Shown in pieces: positions 5,383-9,258 of a DNA stretch of 9,258 nt (position 1 is the first letter of the stretch; each line of letters opens with the position of its first letter). The translations under genes and the position numbers were made by a program. Under the pieces are notes generated by a model, which saw only the letters and a list, made by a program, of their open reading frames with translations, did not search any database and had not been told where the DNA came from. This DNA comes from DASZZZ01 sp036260375 (lineage in GTDB: Bacteria > Actinomycetota > CADDZG01 > WHSQ01). The DNA is taken from contig DASZZZ010000118.1 of the NCBI GenBank assembly GCA_036260375.1, forward strand, positions 1 through 9,258. The letters run 5' to 3'.

Positions 5383-8025
5383 ATGCGCGAGACGATCCGG
5401 GTCCTCCAGCTCGCCGTGTCGGGAGGGTTTCTGTTCCTCGCCGCCGCGGCAGCGCGCGCGTGGGGGCGACGTGAGGAGCGGGTCCGGCCCTACCTCGCGC
5501 TCGCGCTGGGCTTCATCGGCCTGACGTCGCTGCTGTCCCAGCTCGGCGCGATCACGCGCTACGACCTCCCGTTGCTCCAGGACGCGGTCGTCGTGTGCTT
5601 CGCGGCGTCCGCGTACTTCCTGCTGATGTTCCGGCACGAATTCGTGCCGATCAGCGCGCGCATGAAGCGCGTCGCGATCGCCGCGCTCGCCATCGGCGCG
5701 GGCGCCGCCATCGTCTTCGGCCGGCCCCCGAACGAGCCGCGCACCACGGGCGCGGCGATCGCGGGCCTCGTGCTCGTCGCGGCGTGGGTCGCGTGCGTCG
5801 GCGAGCCGGCGTGGCGTCTGTGGAACGCGGGACGGGCGCGGCCCGCGGTGCAGCGCGCCCGCCTGCGCGCATTGAGCGTCGGCTACGCGACGCTCGCGGC
5901 GCTGATCGTGGTCGCCGGGCTGGTGCCCGTTCGGGAGCACCCCGTCGAGCAGCTGCTCATCCAGATCGTCGGCCTCGCGCTCGTGCCGGTCATCTACGCG
6001 AGCTTCGCTCCCCCACCCTGGCTGCGACGCGCATGGCGCAACCGCGAGGAGGAGGACGTACGCCTCGCGGAGGCGCTCGCCGCGTTCGCGCCGGGGCCCG
6101 CGACGCTGTCGCAGCGCGCGCTCGACGGCGCCCTTCGCATCGTCGGCGGCGACTCGGGCTTCGTCGCCGCGGGCGACGGCCGCATCCTGGCGCGTCGGGC
6201 GATGGCGGACGACGACGTCCACGCGCTCGTGCGCCGTCTGCGCGACCGGCCCGAGCGGCGCGTCGCGCACGTCCCCGGCGACCCGCCCCGCCACGCCATC
6301 CTGCTTCCGCTCCCGACCCGCGGCGGCACCGGCGTGCTCGGCGTCGTGTCGGGTCCGTTCACGCCGGTGTTCGGATCCGACGAGGCGGCGCGCCTGCAGG
6401 ACTACGCCGCCAGCATCGGCGTCGCGCTCGACCGCGCGGGGCTCGTCGAGGCGCTCCAGCAGCAGACCGACCGCTACGAGGCGCTGCTCCAGGCGGTCAG
6501 CGACCTCGGCCAGGGCTTCGTCGTCGCGGAGCGGGGCCGGCTCGTGCACGCGAACGAGGCGTACTGCGCGATGACCGGCTACTCGCTCGACGAGCTCAAG
6601 AGCCTGCCCTCGCTGATCGACCTGAGCCCGCCGGAGGACCGGGCCGTGCTCGAGGACCGCCTGCGCCGCAGGCTCGAGGGCGGTCACGTGACCGACCACT
6701 ACGAGGGGCGCCTCGTGCGCAAGGACGGGCGCACGCTCCACGTCGAGGCCGCGGTCAAGCTGATTCGCGCCCCGGACGGCAACGCGCGCCTGTTCTCGCT
6801 CGTGCGCGACGTCACGACGCGCGCCGAGGCCGAGGCGGCGCTGCGCCAGAAGACCGCCGATCTCGAGCTGCTCCAGGCGATCTCGGCCGCCGCGAACGAG
6901 GCCACCGGCATCGAGGAAGTCGTACGCGTCGCCCTGGCCCGGGTGTGCGCGTACTCCGGGTGGCCCGTGGGGCACGCGTACCTTCCGAACGACTACGGAG
7001 ACGTGCTCCTGCCGACGGGCATCTGGCACGACGACGCGCGCTCGCGGCCGAGCGCGTTCCGCGACGCGACCGAGCGCACACGGTTGCGCCGCGGCATGGG
7101 GCTTCCCGGACGCGTGTACGAGACGGGCAAGCCGGCGTGGATAGAGGACGCCGAGGTCGACGACGACTTCAGACGCGCGGACGCGGCCGTCGCGAGCGGA
7201 CTGCGGGCCGGCTTCGCGTTCCCGATCCTCATCGGCTCCGAGGTCGTCGGCGTGCTCGAGTTCTTCGCCGAGCGGCCGATCGCGCCCGACGAGAGCTTCC
7301 TGGCGGTGATGACGCACATCGGCACCCAGCTCGGGCGCGTCGTCGAGCGAGTCCGCATCGAGGAGCTCCGCAATCGCTTCATCGCCAACGCCGCACACGA
7401 GCTGCGGACGCCGCTGACGTCGATGATCGGGTTCACGTCACTGCTCGCCACGCGCCGGCACGATCTCGGCGACGCCGAGGTCGACCGCATGATCGAGGCG
7501 CTCAACCGTCAGGGCCAGCGGCTGCGGGCGCTGATCACCAACCTCCTCGACTTCACCCGCTTGCAGGACGGCCGCATCCAGCTCGACGTCGAGCGCGTCC
7601 CCGTGCGCGATCTCATCACGCAGGCGACCGACGCGGCGCCGCCGCCCGACCACACCGAGCTCCACGTCCACGCCGCCGACGGCCTCGTCGCGATGGCGGA
7701 CGGCACGCGCGTCGACCAGATACTGATCAACCTGCTGACGAACGCGTACCGCCACGGCGGGCCGACCGTGTCGATCGCGGCCGCGACCGAGGGCGACGAC
7801 GTCGTCGTCACCGTGTCGGACGACGGACCCGGGGTCGCGCCCGAGCTCGTGCCGCAGCTGTTCGATGCGTTCGCGCGCGGCGAGCATTCCGAGCGCGTCG
7901 GGGGCTCGGGCCTCGGGCTCGCGATCGCTCGCATGCTCGCGCGCGCCCAGGGCGGCGACCTCTGGTACGAGCCGAACGAGCCGAACGGCGCGCGCTTCGC
8001 GCTGCGCCTGAAGGTCGCGCCGTGA
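5383..8025 (+). CDS. Membrane sensor histidine kinase (7 TM, GAF-like, PAS, GAF, HisKA, HATPase_c)
   Basis: This 880-residue kinase should autophosphorylate on histidine and pass the phosphate to the receiver encoded next. Seven hydrophobic helices lie near 8-26, 36-56, 64-83, 96-113, 123-142, 163-183 and 190-208, so the C-terminus is cytoplasmic. A degenerate GAF-like region covers about 230-360. PAS spans about 365-478 (NEAYCAMTGYSLDEL). A short coiled segment (AEAALRQKTADLELLQ) leads to GAF at about 497-655. The HisKA H-box is FIANAAHELRTPLTS with His672. HATPase_c shows the N-box NLLTNAYRHG (Asn787), the G1 box DDGPG (813-817) and the G2 box GGSGLGLAI (840-848). All core catalytic residues are present. 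The stop overlaps the receiver start by four bases (GTGA), indicating translational coupling. The signal is unknown; the helical region does not match a sensor I can name. No ribosome binding site precedes the ATG, so it may be leaderless. Confidence 0.95.
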   Translation: MRETIRVLQLAVSGGFLFLAAAAARAWGRREERVRPYLALALGFIGLTSLLSQLGAITRYDLPLLQDAVVVCFAASAYFLLMFRHEFVPISARMKRVAIAALAIGAGAAIVFGRPPNEPRTTGAAIAGLVLVAAWVACVGEPAWRLWNAGRARPAVQRARLRALSVGYATLAALIVVAGLVPVREHPVEQLLIQIVGLALVPVIYASFAPPPWLRRAWRNREEEDVRLAEALAAFAPGPATLSQRALDGALRIVGGDSGFVAAGDGRILARRAMADDDVHALVRRLRDRPERRVAHVPGDPPRHAILLPLPTRGGTGVLGVVSGPFTPVFGSDEAARLQDYAASIGVALDRAGLVEALQQQTDRYEALLQAVSDLGQGFVVAERGRLVHANEAYCAMTGYSLDELKSLPSLIDLSPPEDRAVLEDRLRRRLEGGHVTDHYEGRLVRKDGRTLHVEAAVKLIRAPDGNARLFSLVRDVTTRAEAEAALRQKTADLELLQAISAAANEATGIEEVVRVALARVCAYSGWPVGHAYLPNDYGDVLLPTGIWHDDARSRPSAFRDATERTRLRRGMGLPGRVYETGKPAWIEDAEVDDDFRRADAAVASGLRAGFAFPILIGSEVVGVLEFFAERPIAPDESFLAVMTHIGTQLGRVVERVRIEELRNRFIANAAHELRTPLTSMIGFTSLLATRRHDLGDAEVDRMIEALNRQGQRLRALITNLLDFTRLQDGRIQLDVERVPVRDLITQATDAAPPPDHTELHVHAADGLVAMADGTRVDQILINLLTNAYRHGGPTVSIAAATEGDDVVVTVSDDGPGVAPELVPQLFDAFARGEHSERVGGSGLGLAIARMLARAQGGDLWYEPNEPNGARFALRLKVAP

Positions 8026-8387
8026 GCCGGATACTCGTCGTCGACGACGAGCCCGACATCCGCATGCTCGTGCGGATCACCCTCGACGGCGAGGGCTACG
8101 ACGTCGTCGAGGCGTCCAACGGGGAGGAGGCCCTCGAGGAGATCGAGCGTCACGAGCCCGACCTCGTCTTCCTCGACCTCCGCATGCCCGGGATCGACGG
8201 CTGGGGCGTGCTCGACCAGCTCAGCGCGACGGGCGGGCTCGAGCGCATCCCGGTCGTGGTCGTCTCGGCGCACGCGAGCCACGGGTCGTCGCAGCGCGCG
8301 CTGTCGCTCGGCTGCCGTGGCTACATCAGCAAGCCGTTCGACCCCGACGAGCTCCTCGAGACCGCGGAGCGGCTGCTGTCGTCGTGA
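8022..8387 (+). CDS. Stand-alone response regulator receiver (CheY-like)
   Basis: This 121-residue protein is a single receiver domain without an output domain. The acidic pocket is D8-D9-E10 (ILVVDDEPD), the phosphoacceptor is D52 (LVFLDLRMPG), the switch Ser is S82 (VVVVSAHAS), and the conserved Lys is K104 (YISKPFDPDEL). The start is GTG 8022, overlapping the kinase stop in GTGA; no other start gives the complete first beta-strand. It is almost certainly the partner of the kinase. With no DNA-binding domain it must act by protein-protein contact or as a phosphorelay intermediate; its target is not in the window. The gene ends 13 bp from the convergent small secreted protein. Confidence 0.95.
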   Translation: MSRILVVDDEPDIRMLVRITLDGEGYDVVEASNGEEALEEIERHEPDLVFLDLRMPGIDGWGVLDQLSATGGLERIPVVVVSAHASHGSSQRALSLGCRGYISKPFDPDELLETAERLLSS

Positions 8388-8400
8388 TCCGGCGCGCCGC

Positions 8401-8802
8401 TCAGTGGATCGTGATCGCGTGCGAGTCGCCGTCCGAGAGCGTGCCACCCGAGGGCGTCGTGACGAGCACGTAGGCCGACGAGTACGCCTCGCCCGCGTGG
8501 AACGGGTGGTCCTCGAATGCGCGCACCGTGACGGTGTGAGTACGCGGACGGCCCTTGCACTTGCGGATCGGGATGCCGGCGAACTGGCTCGTGTGGTCGT
8601 CCTGGACGACGTAGACGAGCGCCTCGAGCACGTCGTGCTTCTTGGGGCACGACACGGTCACGTCGATCGTCACAGCCTCGCCGGCACCCACGAGCGCCGC
8701 CTCGTCGGCGAGGTCGACGACGACCTCCTGAGCCGACGCGACCGGAGCCGCCGCTCCCACCAGCAGCACCGCGATCGCCACCGCCACGCCTCGCCGTCCC
8801 AT
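8401..8802 (-). CDS. Small secreted protein with two conserved-looking cysteines, function unknown
   Basis: This 133-residue protein has a clear signal peptide (MGRRG, hydrophobic 6-18, cleavage ASA-Q after residue 24). I prefer the ATG at 8802 because GGGAGG lies five bases upstream; a GTG three bases earlier would be too close to it. The mature part is about 109 residues, predicted mainly beta: VTIDVTVSCPKKHD, ALVYVVQDD, IPIRKCKGRPRTHTVTV and SAYVLVTTPSG. C52 and C82 probably form a disulfide. The pattern Cys-Gln-Cys-basic-aromatic/His strand followed by 'F-x-x-G-x-A' (FHAGEAYSSA) recalls small secreted actinobacterial proteins of unknown function such as the DUF6299 type, but I am not certain of that match. 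No enzyme motif is seen. It has its own promoter and is convergent with the receiver gene. Confidence 0.8.
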   Translation of the reverse strand: MGRRGVAVAIAVLLVGAAAPVASAQEVVVDLADEAALVGAGEAVTIDVTVSCPKKHDVLEALVYVVQDDHTSQFAGIPIRKCKGRPRTHTVTVRAFEDHPFHAGEAYSSAYVLVTTPSGGTLSDGDSHAITIH

Positions 8803-8831
8803 CACGACCTCCCTTCGCGCGCCAGGAGGCG

Positions 8832-8860
8832 ATTATCCGCCCGCCGCGCGCGCGCCACAA
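8832..8860 (-). promoter_or_regulatory. Sigma-70-type promoter of the small secreted protein
   Basis: On the minus strand TTGTGG (8860-8855) and GATAAT (8837-8832) are separated by exactly 17 bases. The -10 matches TATAAT at five of six positions, the -35 matches TTGACA at three. The expected start near 8825 leaves a leader of about 22 bases holding the GGGAGG ribosome binding site before the ATG at 8802. Confidence 0.65.
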
Positions 8861-8893
8861 GGGCGTCGCGCGACGGGCGGTACTGCGCGGCGT

Positions 8894-9258
8894 CTAGGCG
8901 GCGAGGCGCCGGAACGCCGGAGACAAGGGGGCCGCGAGCGCGGCCAGAGCCTCGTCGGACCCCGAGTCGCGCAGCACGAAGTACCAGAACGCGACCGCGG
9001 CTAGGACGAGCAGCAGGATGATCCACACCGCCGCGGACGAGCCGCCGCCTCCGCCGCCCCGTCCGCGTCCGCGCCCGCGCCCGACCGGGCGCGCGACGTG
9101 ACCGCGGCCCGGGCCGGCGCCGACGTCGTCGCGGCGGCCGCGCTCGTCGCGGTCCCGGTCGCGACCCGGCGTCTCGACGTCGCGGTCGGCCCTGACGCCC
9201 TCGCCGCGGCCGCCGCGCCCCTCGCCGATGCGTCCGCCGCCACCGGGCCGGTCCCCGC
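8894..9258 (-). CDS. Single-pass membrane protein with Arg/Gly/Asp-rich disordered region, C-terminal part (runs off right edge)
   Basis: The open frame enters from the right edge and ends at TAG 8896-8894, giving 120 visible residues; the start lies outside. Residues 1-74 of the fragment are low-complexity: Gly-rich (RPGGGGRIGEGRGGRGEG), then RDRDRDERGRRDD, then an RG run followed by six Gly. Residues about 75-95 form one transmembrane helix (AAVWIILLLVLAAVAFWYFVL). A 25-residue tail (RDSGSDEALAALAAPLSPAF and a few more) follows. The many arginines before the helix suggest that side stays in the cytoplasm. I chose this frame because it is the only one giving a coherent membrane helix and staying open to the edge. 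No family is recognised, and low-complexity GC-rich DNA can mimic genes, hence moderate confidence. It lies upstream of the small secreted protein on the same strand, but that gene has its own promoter. Confidence 0.6.
   Translation of the reverse strand, partial: GDRPGGGGRIGEGRGGRGEGVRADRDVETPGRDRDRDERGRRDDVGAGPGRGHVARPVGRGRGRGRGGGGGGSSAAVWIILLLVLAAVAFWYFVLRDSGSDEALAALAAPLSPAFRRLAA

Noticed and set aside
5230..7398. Minus-strand 722-codon open frame opposite the kinase
   Set aside because: Arg/Ala/Asp-rich composition without domains or signal features; antisense shadow typical of very GC-rich genes.
5595..8021. Plus-strand open frame in the receiver's frame that would give a 930-residue fusion
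   Set aside because: Only the last 121 codons are protein-like; the rest is Arg/Ala-rich shadow of the histidine kinase, whose own frame has full domain motifs.
8317..9021. Plus-strand open frame over the small secreted protein
   Set aside because: Arg-rich shadow; the minus-strand frame has a signal peptide, ribosome binding site and promoter.
8802..9026. Alternative minus-strand frame ending at the start of the small secreted protein
   Set aside because: Arg/Ala-rich with no membrane or secretion features; the frame ending at 8894 has a coherent transmembrane helix.

Overview
The window is very GC-rich bacterial DNA with a strong G/C bias at third codon positions. It encodes secreted and membrane proteins typical of high-GC Actinomycetota: a LVIVD-repeat protein, Calx-beta domains, a Ser-Pro linker, and a YihY/BrkB-type membrane protein. 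The combination resembles soil Thermoleophilia (Solirubrobacterales-like), but that placement is inference from gene style, not from a marker gene.

Left part (1-1951, minus strand): the N-terminal piece of a YihY/BrkB-family membrane protein runs off the left edge. Upstream of it in the same direction lies a secreted family 26 glycoside hydrolase (472-1701) whose catalytic domain is separated from the signal peptide by a 55-residue Ser-Pro linker. Its 5' leader contains a well-preserved class I cyclic-di-GMP (GEMM-I) riboswitch at 1752-1834. The riboswitch is followed by a hairpin that can mask the ribosome binding site, with an alternative pairing partner inside the aptamer. This is the most interesting element of the window: a second-messenger switch placed directly on an extracellular polysaccharide hydrolase.

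Middle part (1952-5284): two secreted proteins are transcribed divergently from a 195-bp region. On the minus strand is a two-Calx-beta protein with an unrecognised C-terminal domain. On the plus strand is a LVIVD beta-propeller protein ending in RTX-type calcium-binding repeats. Both probably bind calcium outside the cell. The shared region holds an AT-rich 10-bp-period repeat and an RNA structure that could mask the ribosome binding site of the LVIVD gene. A strong hairpin terminator closes the plus-strand gene.

Right part (5371-9258): a two-gene plus-strand operon encodes a seven-helix sensor histidine kinase (GAF-like, PAS, GAF, HisKA, HATPase) and a stand-alone receiver that overlaps it by four bases. 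Convergent to it are a small secreted two-cysteine protein with a recognisable promoter, and the C-terminal part of a single-pass membrane protein with an Arg/Gly/Asp-rich disordered region, which runs off the right edge.

No tRNA, rRNA, CRISPR array, transposase or integrase was seen. No cyclic-di-GMP synthase or phosphodiesterase is encoded in the window, so the ligand of the riboswitch must be made elsewhere.
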